Counted from the stretch's first letter, positions 1 to 9,401 are shown. The stretch: DNA of 64,000 bases from Thermoleophilum album (GCF_028867705.1 NZ_CP066171.1:124001-188000), one strand, 5' to 3'. Translations and numbers: made by a program. Notes: generated from the sequence alone by a model not told the origin.

Positions 1-143
1 AGATCGGGTGGGACCGCACACCGCCGGCGCCGCCGCTGCCCACCAAGGTCGTCAACGGCACACGGGCGCGCTACATCGAGGCTTACGAGCGCATCACCGG
101 CGAGCCCTTCCAACAGTGGTTGAAACGGGCGGGGGCGCGGTGA
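1..143 (+). CDS. purC: SAICAR synthetase PurC, C-terminal end only
   Basis: This is the 3' end of a gene that begins upstream of the window. The frame from base 3 encodes about 46 residues ending in TGA at 141-143. They include a [12 protein letters not shown] stretch followed by [14 protein letters not shown], the typical C-terminus of phosphoribosylaminoimidazole-succinocarboxamide synthase. PurC joins aspartate to CAIR in purine synthesis. Its stop overlaps the purS GTG start by 4 nt, so the two are translationally coupled. Confidence 0.85.
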   Translation, partial: IGWDRTPPAPPLPTKVVNGTRARYIEAYERITGEPFQQWLKRAGAR

Positions 144-367
144 AAGCGCGCGTTCTCATCCGTCCCAAGCAGGGCTTGCTCGATCCGCAGGGACAGGCGA
201 TCGAACGGGCTCTCCCCGCGCTCGGCTTCGACAGCGTCCGTGACGTGCGCGTGGGTCGCCTGGTCGAGCTCGAAACCGATCGACCGGAACGCTTGCAGGA
301 GCTGTGCGAGCGCCTGCTCTGCAACACGCTGATCGAGGAGTTCGAGATCGTCGAGGTCGAGCCCTAG
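140..367 (+). CDS. purS: FGAM synthase subunit PurS
   Basis: This 75-residue protein is the small structural subunit of the three-part formylglycinamide ribonucleotide amidotransferase (PurS-PurQ-PurL). It bridges the glutaminase and the synthetase. The sequence has the family pattern: a [17 protein letters not shown] start, [11 protein letters not shown] in the middle and a [12 protein letters not shown] end. I chose the GTG at 140 because it overlaps the purC stop and gives the usual length of about 80 residues. The stop codon shares its last base with the purQ start. Confidence 0.92.
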   Translation: MKARVLIRPKQGLLDPQGQAIERALPALGFDSVRDVRVGRLVELETDRPERLQELCERLLCNTLIEEFEIVEVEP

Positions 368-1035
368 TGCGTTTCGCTGTCGTGCGCTTCCCCGGCTCCT
401 GCGACGACCGCGACGCGCTGCTGGCATGCTCGCGCTTCGGCGAGGCGCACTTCGTCGACCACCGCGAAAGCGACCTCGCCGGTTTCGACTGCGTCGTGAT
501 CCCGGGCGGCTTCTCGTACGGCGACTATCTGCGCGCCGGGGCGCTCGCCGGGCTCTCGCCGGTGATGGGCGCGGTGCGCAGCTTCGCCGCCGCCGGCGGC
601 CCGGTGCTCGGCATCTGCAACGGGTTCCAGGTGCTGTGCGAAAGCGGCCTCCTGCCCGGTGCGCTGCTTCCGAACAGCGGGTTGCGCTTCGTCTGTCGCG
701 AAGTCGAGGTCGAGGTCGCGTCGGACGCCACGCCTTTCACCCGCTGCACCGAGCCCGGCAGGCGGTTGCGGATTCCCGTCAAGCATCAGAGCGGGCGCTA
801 CTGGGCGCCGCCCGAGGTTCTCGACACGCTCGAGCGCACCGGTCGTGTCGTCTTCCGCTACGCCCCCGGACACAACCCGAACGGATCGGAGCGCAACATC
901 GCCGGTGTGGCCTCGGCCGGGGGCAACGTGGTGGGTCTCATGCCCCACCCCGAACACGCCGTCGACGCGCTCCTCGGCTCGGCCGACGGTGCTGTGCTGT
1001 TCGAGTGCGTCGCGCGAGCCGCGGTCGCTGCATGA
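367..1035 (+). CDS. purQ: FGAM synthase glutaminase subunit PurQ
   Basis: This 222-residue class-I glutamine amidotransferase releases ammonia from glutamine for the PurL reaction. The nucleophile Cys lies in GICNGFQVL, and the His-Glu of the triad lie in LMPHPEHAV near the C-terminus. The N-terminal FPGSCDDRDAL and GGFSYGDYLRAG stretches are typical of PurQ. GTG at 367 is the start that overlaps the purS stop by one base. The end overlaps the purL ATG by 4 nt, so purS, purQ and purL should be made in fixed proportion. Confidence 0.95.
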   Translation: MRFAVVRFPGSCDDRDALLACSRFGEAHFVDHRESDLAGFDCVVIPGGFSYGDYLRAGALAGLSPVMGAVRSFAAAGGPVLGICNGFQVLCESGLLPGALLPNSGLRFVCREVEVEVASDATPFTRCTEPGRRLRIPVKHQSGRYWAPPEVLDTLERTGRVVFRYAPGHNPNGSERNIAGVASAGGNVVGLMPHPEHAVDALLGSADGAVLFECVARAAVAA

Positions 1036-3272
1036 GCGGTACGGCTACACCGCGGGCAGGGGACGTCGCGGCGACGGAGCGGCTGCGCGAGCGCGCCCTC
1101 GAGCTCGGCATGACGGCGAGCGAGTTCGAGCTCGTGTGCGCCAAGCTCGGGCGGCTGCCGAACGAGCTCGAACTGGCGATCTTCTCGCTGCTTTGGTCCG
1201 AGCACTGCGGCTACAAGCACTCGCGCAAGCTGCTCAAGCGGCTTCCGCGCAGCGGTTCGCGGCTTGTGCTCGGGCCGGGCGAAAACGCCGGCGCGGTCGA
1301 CGTCGGCGACGGTTTCGTCGCCGTCTTCAAGATCGAGTCGCACAACCACCCGAGCGCGGTCGAGCCCTTCCAGGGGGCGGCTACCGGTGTCGGCGGCATC
1401 CTCCGCGATGTGCTGGCGCTGGGCGCGCGACCAGTCGCGGTGCTCGACTCGCTGCGCTTCGGCGACCTCGCCTCCTCGCGTACGCGCTATCTGCTCGACG
1501 GCGTGGTGCGCGGCATCGCGCACTACGGGAACGCTGTCGGGGTGCCGACCGTGGGCGGCGAGATCTATTTCGACCGCGCCTACGAGCAGAACTGCCTCGT
1601 CAACGCGATGTGCGTCGGCATCGCTCGGCGCGAACAGCTTCTGCGCAGCGCAGCGGCCGGTCCCGGCAACCGCGTGCTGCTGCTCGGCGCTCTCACCGGG
1701 CGGGACGGGATCGGTGGCGCGTCGGTGCTGGCGAGCGCCGACCTCGACGAGTCCGCGGCAGACAAGCGGCCGAGCGTGCAGATCGGTGACCCGTTCGAGG
1801 AGAAGAAGCTGATCGAGTGCTGTCTCGAGCTGGCCGAGCGCGGGCTGTTGGTGGCGCTGCAGGATCTGGGGGCCGCTGGTCTTTCGTCGAGCGCCGCCGA
1901 GATGGCCGCCAAGGGCGGCGTCGGGATCGACATCGACGTTGCGCGCGTGCCGCTCCGCGAACCGGGCATGGAGCCGTTCGAGGTGATGATCTCCGAGTCC
2001 CAGGAGCGCATGTTGTGCGTCGTCGAGCCCGACCGCGTGGCCGAGGTCGAAGCAATCTGCGCACACCACGAGGTGCGAGCGACCGCAATCGGCCAGGTGA
2101 CTGCGACCGGCAAGTTGCGCGTTTTCGACGACGGGCGGTTGGTGGGCGAGATACCCGCAGCGCTGCTCGTCGACGAGTGCCCCGCCTACGACCTTCGCGG
2201 CGAGCGCCCGCCGCGAACGCTCTACGATCCCCCGCCGGCGGTCGTCGCGCCGGAAGCGGATCCCGCCACCAAACTTCTGGCGCTGCTCGCTAGCCCCAAC
2301 GTCTGCTCGCGGCTCGCTGTCTTCGAGCAGTACGACTGGCTGGTCGGGGCGCGAACCGTCCGCCGCCCCGGCGAGGCCGACGCCGCCGTTCTGCTCGTCG
2401 ATCCTGCGAGTGGCTCCCGCCGCGCTGTCGCTGCCGCCACCGACGGCAACGGCTGGCGCGTCGCCGCCGACCCCTACCGCGGGGCGTTCCACGCCGTGCT
2501 CGAGTGCGCTGCCAACCTCGCCTGCGTCGGCGCGGTGCCGCTCGGTCTGACGAACTGCCTCAACTTCGGTAACCCTGAGCGCCCGCATGCGGCGTGGCAG
2601 CTAGAGCACGCGGTCCAAGGGCTGGCCGACGCCTGTCGCGCGCTCGGCATTCCCGTCGTCGGCGGCAACGTCTCGCTCTACAACGAGAGCGAACAGGGGC
2701 CGATCCTGCCGACTCCGATCGTGGGGCTCGTCGGCCTCGTCGAGGACGCTGCGCGAGTCCCCCGCCTCGGCTTCGCGAACCCCGGCGACGCGATAGCGCT
2801 GGTCGGTCCGGCGGGTAGCAGGCGCTCGCTGCGAGCCTCGGAGCTCACGCGTCTTTACGGCCACGAGTTGCCGGAAGGGCTCGACGATTTCGACGCCGCC
2901 GCTGCTGTCGCGACGATCCAGCGTGTGCGCGAGCTCGCTGCCAGCGGCGCGCTGGCAAGCGCCCACGATGTCGCCGAAGGGGGTCTCTTGGTGGCTCTCG
3001 CCGAGTGCGTGCTCGCTGGCGGCCGGGGCGCCGAGGTCGAGCTGCCGACGCTCGACGACGAAGAGCTCTTCGGCGAGGCCCCAGGCTGGTTCGTCGTCTC
3101 CGGTCCCAGCCACGTCGTCGGCGAGATCGGCACAGTGATTGGCACCGTGACCGGTGGCGGCGATGAGGCCACGTTGCGGGTCGTAACGCCCGCCGGCGAG
3201 CTCGCGATCGCCCGCGGCGAGCTCGAGCGCGCCTGGGCGCAGCCGCTTCGCGACGCGCTCGGTCGCGCCTAG
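1032..3272 (+). CDS. purL: FGAM synthase subunit PurL (small form)
   Basis: This 746-residue subunit carries out the ATP-dependent conversion of FGAR to FGAM. The length is that of the small PurL used with separate PurS and PurQ, not the roughly 1300-residue single-chain enzyme. Visible family motifs include SEHCGYKHS, the GPGENAG loop, FKIESHNHPSAVEPFQGAATG and a second AIRS-type half with GGNVSLYNES and AHDVAEGGL. ATG 1032 overlaps the purQ TGA. The open frame extends upstream of 1032, but that part overlaps purQ and has no PurL similarity. Confidence 0.96.
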   Translation: MSGTATPRAGDVAATERLRERALELGMTASEFELVCAKLGRLPNELELAIFSLLWSEHCGYKHSRKLLKRLPRSGSRLVLGPGENAGAVDVGDGFVAVFKIESHNHPSAVEPFQGAATGVGGILRDVLALGARPVAVLDSLRFGDLASSRTRYLLDGVVRGIAHYGNAVGVPTVGGEIYFDRAYEQNCLVNAMCVGIARREQLLRSAAAGPGNRVLLLGALTGRDGIGGASVLASADLDESAADKRPSVQIGDPFEEKKLIECCLELAERGLLVALQDLGAAGLSSSAAEMAAKGGVGIDIDVARVPLREPGMEPFEVMISESQERMLCVVEPDRVAEVEAICAHHEVRATAIGQVTATGKLRVFDDGRLVGEIPAALLVDECPAYDLRGERPPRTLYDPPPAVVAPEADPATKLLALLASPNVCSRLAVFEQYDWLVGARTVRRPGEADAAVLLVDPASGSRRAVAAATDGNGWRVAADPYRGAFHAVLECAANLACVGAVPLGLTNCLNFGNPERPHAAWQLEHAVQGLADACRALGIPVVGGNVSLYNESEQGPILPTPIVGLVGLVEDAARVPRLGFANPGDAIALVGPAGSRRSLRASELTRLYGHELPEGLDDFDAAAAVATIQRVRELAASGALASAHDVAEGGLLVALAECVLAGGRGAEVELPTLDDEELFGEAPGWFVVSGPSHVVGEIGTVIGTVTGGGDEATLRVVTPAGELAIARGELERAWAQPLRDALGRA

Positions 3273-3370
3273 CCGGCAGCGGGCAGCCGCCGGTGGCACC
3301 GCGAGCCGTTGGTAACCTCGACAACGCGGGCCAGCTCCGGGTCGGCCCGCCAGCTTTCGGCCGCCGCCAG

Positions 3371-4810
3371 ATGGCTTCTCACGACAACGTTCGCGAGCGC
3401 GAGGGTCCCCGCGACGAGTGCGGCGTCTTCGGGGTCTACGCACCGGGCCGTGACGTCGCCCGACTCGCCTACTTCGCCCTCTACGCGCTCCAGCACCGCG
3501 GGCAGGAGTCGGCGGGCATCGCGGCGTGCGAGGGCGGCGAGATCACGACCGTCCGCGACCTCGGCTTGGTTTCGCAAGTTTTCACCGACGAGAAGCTGCG
3601 GGCGCTCACCGGCGACGCGGCGATCGGGCACGTGCGCTACTCGACGACCGGCTCGCCGCGCTGGGAGAACGCCCAGCCGGTGTGGCGGGCCGACCGCCAC
3701 CGCCTGGCGCTCGCCCACAACGGCAACCTCACCAACGCTGTCGAGCTCCACGCCGAGCTGAGCGCCGCGGGCGCGACCTTCACGAGCACCTCCGACTCCG
3801 AGATCATCGCCGCCCTTATCGCCCGCCACCCGGCGGCGAGCGTGCCGGAGGCGGTGGCCGAGGTGGTGCCGCGGCTCGAGGGCGCGTTCTCGACCGTCGT
3901 TCTTACCGGCGACCGTGTCGTCGCTTTCCGCGACCCGTACGGCTTGCGGCCGCTGGCTATCGGGCGTCTCGGCGAGCGCTGGTGCGTGGCGTCGGAAAGC
4001 TGCGCTTTCGACATCATCGGCGCCGAGCTCGAACGCGAGGTCGAGCCGGGCGAGATGGTCGTGCTGTCGGAGCGGGGGCTCGAGTCGCAGCGCGTAGCGA
4101 CCGCTCCGCGGCGCGCTTTCTGTGTTTTCGAGCACATCTACTTCGCGCGCCCCGACTCGGTTCTCGAAGGCGTCCGCACCCAGGTCGCGCGACGGCGGAT
4201 GGGCGAGATCCTGTGGCGCGAGGCGCCGGTCGAGGCCGATCTCGTGATCGCCGTGCCCGATTCCGGCAACGCCGCCGCGGTGGGTTTCGCGACAGCGTCG
4301 GGGATCCCCCGCGACGAGGGGCTGATCAAGAACCGCTACGTCGCACGGACGTTCATCGAGCCGGGCCAGGAGCTGCGCCGCCACGGTTTGCGGATGAAGT
4401 TCAACCCGCTCCGCGAGGTGGTGGAGGGCAAGCGGCTGGTGGTGATCGACGACTCGATCGTGCGCGGCAACACGACGCGCCAGATCGTCACGATGCTGCG
4501 CGACGCCGGTGCGCGCGAGATCCACCTGCGGATCTCGTCGCCGCCGATCCGCCATCCCTGCCACTACGGGATCGACATGTCGACGCGCGAGGAGATGATC
4601 GCCCACGGCCGCGACGTTGACGAGATCGCCCGCGAGCTCGGCTGCGACTCGCTCGCCTACCTGTCGCTAGAGGGCCTCTACGAGGCGATCGGCAAGGCGC
4701 GATCGCACCATTGCGACGCCTGTTTCAGCGGCGAGTACCCGATCGCCGACACCGAGCGCCGCAAGGTCGGCAAGTACGCGCTCGAAGAGCTTCCGGTCGT
4801 TCGCGGCTGA
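3371..4810 (+). CDS. purF: Amidophosphoribosyltransferase PurF
   Basis: The first committed enzyme of purine synthesis makes 5-phosphoribosylamine from PRPP and glutamine. The product is 479 residues from ATG 3371, which leaves a propeptide of about 16 residues before the catalytic Cys in DECGVFGVY. An Ntn-type glutaminase domain is followed by a phosphoribosyltransferase domain with the PRPP loop VVIDDSIVRGNTT. C-terminal cysteines in HHCDACFSGEYPI, with others upstream, suggest the Fe-S form known from Bacillus. It starts 98 nt after purL, probably in the same operon. Confidence 0.95.
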   Translation: MASHDNVREREGPRDECGVFGVYAPGRDVARLAYFALYALQHRGQESAGIAACEGGEITTVRDLGLVSQVFTDEKLRALTGDAAIGHVRYSTTGSPRWENAQPVWRADRHRLALAHNGNLTNAVELHAELSAAGATFTSTSDSEIIAALIARHPAASVPEAVAEVVPRLEGAFSTVVLTGDRVVAFRDPYGLRPLAIGRLGERWCVASESCAFDIIGAELEREVEPGEMVVLSERGLESQRVATAPRRAFCVFEHIYFARPDSVLEGVRTQVARRRMGEILWREAPVEADLVIAVPDSGNAAAVGFATASGIPRDEGLIKNRYVARTFIEPGQELRRHGLRMKFNPLREVVEGKRLVVIDDSIVRGNTTRQIVTMLRDAGAREIHLRISSPPIRHPCHYGIDMSTREEMIAHGRDVDEIARELGCDSLAYLSLEGLYEAIGKARSHHCDACFSGEYPIADTERRKVGKYALEELPVVRG

Positions 4811-4867
4811 CTGGCGGCGGTCGGCGGCTGCGGGCGCTGACGCTAGGCGAGCGGTCATGATGCCGGT

Positions 4868-5488
4868 GTGGCGTTTCGCGTCGGCGTGCTCGTGTCGGGA
4901 CGGGGGACCAACCTCCAGGCGCTGATCGATCGCGTTCACCGCTGTGAAGGGATTGAGATCGTCGCCGTCGCCAGCAACCGTGCCGACGCCCAGGCGCTCG
5001 AGCGGGCGCGGCGCGCCGGCATCGAGACGGCGGTGTTTTCGGCGTCGAGCTATCCCGACCGTGCCGCTCGCGACCGCGCGCTCGCGGACTGGCTCGCCGA
5101 GCGCGCGGTCGATCTGGTGGTGCTGGCCGGCTTCATGGAGATCCTCTCTGCCGAGTTCGTCGACCGCTTCCGCTGGCGCATCGTCAACGTCCACCCGGCG
5201 CTTTTGCCGGCCTTTCCGGGTACGAGGGCGATCGAACAGGCGCTCGAGTACGGGGTGAAGGTCACCGGCGTCACCGTGCACTTCGTCGACGAGGGTGTCG
5301 ACACCGGGCCGATCATCCTGCAAGAGGCGGTGCCGGTCCCGTATTCTCGCGACGTGTCGGAGCTCGAGGAGCGGATCCACGCGGTCGAGCACCGGCTCCT
5401 GCCCGAGGCAGTTCGGTTGATCGCCCGCGGTGCGGTGCGTCCCGACGAGCGAAGCCCCCGGATCGTCCACGTCGCCCAAGACGTGTGA
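4868..5488 (+). CDS. purN: GAR formyltransferase PurN
   Basis: This 206-residue 10-formyl-THF-dependent phosphoribosylglycinamide formyltransferase shows LVSGRGTNLQAL near the N-terminus. The catalytic Asn-His region is NVHPALLPAF and the Asp region is VHFVDEGVDTGPII. The start is GTG 4868, immediately before the conserved FRVGVLVSG. It lies 57 nt after purF and 24 nt before purH, consistent with one transcription unit. Confidence 0.95.
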   Translation: MAFRVGVLVSGRGTNLQALIDRVHRCEGIEIVAVASNRADAQALERARRAGIETAVFSASSYPDRAARDRALADWLAERAVDLVVLAGFMEILSAEFVDRFRWRIVNVHPALLPAFPGTRAIEQALEYGVKVTGVTVHFVDEGVDTGPIILQEAVPVPYSRDVSELEERIHAVEHRLLPEAVRLIARGAVRPDERSPRIVHVAQDV

Positions 5489-5512
5489 GCGCGAGAGAGT
5501 TCGATACGAGCG

Positions 5513-7114
5513 ATGTCCGAGCAGCGTGAACCGACCACAGCAGTGCCCACCGTTCCCGACGAGGTGCGGGTGCGGCGTGCTCTTTTGACTGTGTCCGACA
5601 AGCGCGGAATCGTCGATTTCGCGCGCGGTTTGTGCGAGCTCGGCATCGAGATCGTGTCGACGGGTGGCACGGCGGCGGAGTTGCGTCGCGCCGGTATCGA
5701 GGTGCGCGACGTCGAGGACTACACCGGCTTTCCCGAGATCCTCGGCGGTCGCGTGAAGACGCTCAACCCGCGCATCCACGCGGGGATCCTGGCGGTGCGT
5801 TCCGATCCCGAGCACGCCGAGACGTTGCGGGAGCTCGGCATCGAGCCGATCGACCTGGTCTGCGTGAACCTCTATCCGTTCGAGCGCGTGTCGAGCCGGC
5901 GCGGCGTGCCCGATAGCGAGATCATCGAGAACATCGACATCGGCGGGCCGACGCTGATCCGCGCCGCTGCCAAGAACCACGCTTTCTGTGCGGTCGTCGT
6001 CTCGCCCGAAAGCTACGACGCCGTTCTCGAGGAGCTGCGCGAGCAGGACGGTGCGATCTCGTTCCGCACGCGCGAGGCGTTGGCGGCCGAGGCGTTCGCT
6101 TTCACCGCCCGCTACGAAGCGGCGATCTCGCGCTGGTTCAGCGGGCGCGAGGAGGAGTTCCCGCAGCACACCACCGTCGCGTTCGAGAAGGTGCTGGATC
6201 TCGCCTACGGCGAGAACCCGCACCAGCGTGCGGCCTACTACGCCGAGGTTGGTACTCGCAGCCACCTGTTGTCGATGGTGTCGAAGCTGCACGGCCGCGA
6301 TCTGTCGTTCAACAACCTTCTCGATCTCGACTCCGGTCGCCGCCTGGTCGAGGAGTTCGAGGTGCCGGCGGCGGCGATCATCAAGCACAACAACCCCTGC
6401 GGGTGTGCGGTCGGCGCGACGTTGCGCGAGGCGTTCGAGCGCGCGCTGGAATGCGATCCCCAGAGCGCTTTCGGGGGCGTCTACTGCTTCAACCGGCCGG
6501 TCGACGAGGATCTCGCCAAGCGCTTGCACGAGCTGTTCGTGGAGCTCGTGTTCGCGCCCGGCTACGACGACGCGGCGCTCGAGATCCTGATGCGCAAAGC
6601 GAACGTCCGCATCCTCTGGAACCAGGAGCGTCGCCGGCCGGTCGCGGGCGAGCACGATTTCAAGCGCGTGCGCGGCGGAATCCTGATACAGGACCGCGAC
6701 ACCGGGCTCGAGCCGCGCGAGCAGATGCGTGTCGTCACCCGCCAGCGGCCGAGCGAGCAGCAGTGGGGCGACCTGTTGTTCGCGATGCGGGTTTGCAAGC
6801 ACGTGCGTTCGAACGCGATCGTGCTCGCTCGCGACGGCGCGACGGTGGGGATCGGCGCGGGGCAGATGAGTCGTGTCGACTCGGTGCGGATCGCGCTCGA
6901 CAAGGCGCGTATCGCCGGGCTCGACCCGAGCGGTGCGGTGATGGCGTCGGACGCTTTCTTCCCGTTCCCCGACGGGCCGGAGCTGGCGATGGATGCCGGT
7001 ATCGAGGCGATCATCCAGCCCGGCGGGTCGCAGCGCGATCCCGAGGTGATCGCCGCCTGCGACCGGCGCGGAGTGCCGATGGTGTTCACGCGCCGTCGTC
7101 ACTTCAAGCACTGA
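5513..7114 (+). CDS. purH: Bifunctional AICAR formyltransferase / IMP cyclohydrolase PurH
   Basis: This 533-residue enzyme catalyses the last two steps to IMP. The N-terminal MGS-like cyclohydrolase domain begins with RALLTVSDKRGI and contains STGGTAAELR and GGRVKTLNPRIHAG. The C-terminal formyltransferase domain has KHNNPCGCA, SAFGG and the closing DAFFPFPDGPELAMDAG region. The protein has about 30 extra N-terminal residues before the MGS domain. It is the last purine gene of this cluster in the window. Confidence 0.96.
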   Translation: MSEQREPTTAVPTVPDEVRVRRALLTVSDKRGIVDFARGLCELGIEIVSTGGTAAELRRAGIEVRDVEDYTGFPEILGGRVKTLNPRIHAGILAVRSDPEHAETLRELGIEPIDLVCVNLYPFERVSSRRGVPDSEIIENIDIGGPTLIRAAAKNHAFCAVVVSPESYDAVLEELREQDGAISFRTREALAAEAFAFTARYEAAISRWFSGREEEFPQHTTVAFEKVLDLAYGENPHQRAAYYAEVGTRSHLLSMVSKLHGRDLSFNNLLDLDSGRRLVEEFEVPAAAIIKHNNPCGCAVGATLREAFERALECDPQSAFGGVYCFNRPVDEDLAKRLHELFVELVFAPGYDDAALEILMRKANVRILWNQERRRPVAGEHDFKRVRGGILIQDRDTGLEPREQMRVVTRQRPSEQQWGDLLFAMRVCKHVRSNAIVLARDGATVGIGAGQMSRVDSVRIALDKARIAGLDPSGAVMASDAFFPFPDGPELAMDAGIEAIIQPGGSQRDPEVIAACDRRGVPMVFTRRRHFKH

Positions 7115-7280
7115 GCGGTCGCGAGGTTCGGGGCTGCCCACGCGGCGTTTCCGGGCGCGCTGTGTCCGCGGGCGATCGACATGGCGACCGGCGCGCGCCG
7201 GGCGGCTGTCGCGGTGAGCGCGTCGGGACGGCCGCTCGCGCGGGCTAGGATCGTGCCCGCATGTTCTTGGAGGCCCGGCG

Positions 7281-7688
7281 ATGAGGGAGCCGCACCACCC
7301 GCCGCGGGCGGGGATCGAGCTGGCCGACGTTCTGCACGCTTTGAGCGATCCGGCGCGGCTCGCGATCGTGCGCACGTTGCGTGCCGACGGTGGCGAGCTT
7401 CCGTGCGGCGCTTTCGACCTCGGTTTGTCGCGCGCGACGCTGTCGCACCATCTGCGCGTTCTGCGCGAAGCGGGGGTGGTGCGCACTCGTCCGGAGGGCC
7501 GCAAGCGGCTCGTTTCGCTGCGTGTCGACGATCTCGAGGCGCGCTTCCCGGGCTTGATCGACGCGATCCTCGACGTGCCAGAAAGCGCGTCGGCAAACGG
7601 TGCGGTGCGCGCGGCCGGCGAGCGTTGGCACGGTGCGCGTCGCGCCGCGGGCGCGCCCGACGCAACGGTTCCGCCCGCGAGCGTCTAG
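7281..7688 (+). CDS. ArsR-family winged-helix transcriptional regulator
   Basis: This 135-residue protein has a winged-helix fold of the ArsR type: DVLHALSDPARLAIVRTL, then a recognition helix in LSRATLSHHLRVLREAGVV, then a wing in RPEGRKRLVSLR. No Cys metal-site motif of the ELCV type is visible at the usual helix, so the ligand is unknown. It stands alone, with 166 bp after purH and just ahead of tRNA-Lys, and has no obvious target gene beside it. Confidence 0.8.
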   Translation: MREPHHPPRAGIELADVLHALSDPARLAIVRTLRADGGELPCGAFDLGLSRATLSHHLRVLREAGVVRTRPEGRKRLVSLRVDDLEARFPGLIDAILDVPESASANGAVRAAGERWHGARRAAGAPDATVPPASV

Positions 7689-7697
7689 CATCGCGGC

Positions 7698-7770
7698 GGG
7701 CCGCTAGCTCAATTGGTAGAGCAACGGGCTTTTAACCCGGTGGTTCTGGGTTCGAGTCCCAGGCGGCCCA
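7698..7770 (+). tRNA. tRNA-Lys(TTT)
   Basis: This 73-nt cloverleaf has a perfect 7-bp acceptor stem (GGGCCGC with GCGGCCC) and a GGTTCGAGTCC-type T arm. The anticodon loop CTTTTAA places TTT at 7731-7733. The first pair of the anticodon stem appears to be A.G. CCA is not encoded. Confidence 0.95.
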
Positions 7771-7920
7771 CTTGCTCTCCGTGCGGTGGCCCGTCCGGTT
7801 GCGAGGCGACGCGACACCCGGCGGGCCACGCCCGGGCGCACCCCGACGTCGCTCGGCGCGCGGGCTAGCCGTCCCGGGGCGGTCCGCTCGGGACCGGAAC
7901 ACCTAGACTTGGCGCACCCC

Positions 7921-7994
7921 GGGGGCGTGGTCCAGAGGCCTAGGACGCCGGCCTTTCAAGCCGGAGGTCGCGGGTTCGAATCCCGTCGCCCCTA
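7921..7994 (+). tRNA. tRNA-Glu(TTC)
   Basis: This is a 74-nt tRNA with anticodon stem CCGGC/GCCGG, loop CTTTCAA and anticodon TTC at 7955-7957. The acceptor stem pairs GGGGGCG with CGCCCCT, with one G-U pair at its end. The outer boundary could shift by one base on each side. CCA is not encoded. Confidence 0.93.
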
Positions 7995-8111
7995 CTGTTC
8001 GCGGCTGGGTCTCGCGGACGGTGCTTGGTCGCTGCGACCGACGGCCGGCTCGCTGCGACCGTGGCCGACTCCGCCCGTCGGCAGCGAGCGGGAGCGGCGC
8101 GCGCTTCACGC

Positions 8112-9146
8112 CTACCCGGCTGCTACAGGTGGCTCCGTGCGCTGCTGGGGGTCGGCGGGGCCGGGGGGCTTAGGCCCGAACCGCAGCGAGATCCAGGCTG
8201 TGGCGCTGAGCACTACGCAGATGACGATCAGGGAGAGCCAGATCGGCGGGTGCCAGACGTCGACGAGCAGCATCTTCACCGCGATGTAGCCGAGGATGAT
8301 GGCGAGACCCTGCGAGAGGTAAACGAACTTCGACATCAGCCCCGCCACCGCGAAGTAGAGGGCGCGCATCCCTAGAAGCGCGAAGGCGTTGGCGGCGAAG
8401 ACGGTGAATGGCTCGGTGGTTATCGCGAAGATCGCCGGAATCGAGTCGATCGCGAAGACGATGTCGGTAGTCGCGATCACGACGAACACGGCGACCAGCG
8501 GCGTGGCGAGGCGGCGGCCGCCCTCGCGCACGAGCAGCCGGTGGCCGCGGTAGTCGGCGGTCATGGGGATGCGCTTGCGCACGACGCGCAGCGCCGGGTT
8601 GTGCTCGGGGTCGATCTCGGTCTCTTCGTGGCGGAAGAGTTTCCAGGCGGTGTAGAGGAGCAGTAGACCGAAGGCGTAGAAGGTGATGTGGAGGGCGTTG
8701 AGGAGCGCGGCGCCGAGGACGATGAACACGAGCCGCAGCACGAGCGCGAGCGCTATTCCCCACGCCAGCACCCGCGGTTGCACCGCCAAGGGCACTGCGA
8801 AGTAGCCGAAGATGACGGCGAAAACGAAGATGTTGTCGAGCGAGAGCGAGCGCTCGACGATGTAGCCGGCCAGGTATTCGGCCCCCGCCGCATGCCCTTG
8901 CCAGGCGGCCATCACGCCGGCGAAGGCGAGCGCTAACACGAGCCACCCGATCGACCAGATCACCGATTCGCGCAGCGTCACCTCGCGCCGCCCGCGGCCA
9001 AAGATCGCGAAGTCGACGACGATCATCGCCACGACGAGCGCCGCGAGCAGCGCCCAGGCGCCGACGTGAACGTCAAGATCGGTTCCGATCTTGGTCGCCT
9101 CGCTGGCGGCTAGGGGTAGCTCGAGAGCGGCGGCGAGTGGGCTCAC
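8112..9146 (-). CDS. TerC/Alx-family membrane protein (probable Mn exporter)
   Basis: This 344-residue polytopic membrane protein has about eight to nine hydrophobic segments. It carries the conserved acidic motifs of the TerC family: SLDNIFVFAVIFGYF in the first half and TTDIVFAIDSIPAIFAI in the second. Relatives (Alx, MeeY/MeeF) export manganese; tellurium resistance is a historical label. The start is GTG 9146 with an AGGAGGAAG ribosome site. A probable manganese riboswitch lies in its leader, which supports the metal role. The C-terminal 20 residues are Pro/Gln-rich and probably disordered. Confidence 0.88.
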   Translation of the reverse strand: MSPLAAALELPLAASEATKIGTDLDVHVGAWALLAALVVAMIVVDFAIFGRGRREVTLRESVIWSIGWLVLALAFAGVMAAWQGHAAGAEYLAGYIVERSLSLDNIFVFAVIFGYFAVPLAVQPRVLAWGIALALVLRLVFIVLGAALLNALHITFYAFGLLLLYTAWKLFRHEETEIDPEHNPALRVVRKRIPMTADYRGHRLLVREGGRRLATPLVAVFVVIATTDIVFAIDSIPAIFAITTEPFTVFAANAFALLGMRALYFAVAGLMSKFVYLSQGLAIILGYIAVKMLLVDVWHPPIWLSLIVICVVLSATAWISLRFGPKPPGPADPQQRTEPPVAAG

Positions 9147-9180
9147 GAAGAAGCTTCCTCCTCTGGTCGTGGGTGCTAAC

Positions 9181-9281
9181 CGGAGAAGGTTTCTCCCGCC
9201 GCTTGGGCCGGTGGCGCCGGGCCGCGCGGACAGGCGCGACCGTGCTGACGCACGCCACCCGTCGGGGATACTTCCCTTCGA
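9181..9281 (-). promoter_or_regulatory. Candidate yybP-ykoY manganese riboswitch upstream of the TerC gene
   Basis: The leader of the TerC-family gene reads CGAAGGGAAGTATCCCCGAC at its 5' end (about 9280 downward) and GGGAGAAACCTTC at its 3' end. GAAGG and CCTTC can form the closing P1 stem. The two internal loops resemble the GGGGAGTA and GGAGA signatures of RF00080. A GC-rich variable hairpin lies between them. The match is by eye and partly imperfect, but the genetic context is the classic one. Confidence 0.6.
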
Positions 9282-9401
9282 GCGGGCGAGAGTCTAGCCG
9301 GTGCCCGCCGTGGGCTGCGGGGCGGCCCGTGGCCGCTCACGGCCGTTCGCGGCCGCTCGCGATGGCCGCGCTACGACCTGGTGCCGCAGGTCGCGCGACG
9401 C

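Noticed and set aside
426-1031. Upstream extension of purL
   Set aside because: The open frame before ATG 1032 is the antisense-like shadow of purQ, with Arg-rich composition and no PurL similarity.
8029-8060. Direct repeats TCGCTGCGACCG downstream of tRNA-Glu as a mobile-element trace
   Set aside because: Only two 12-bp copies 20 bp apart in GC-rich spacer; no other element signs.
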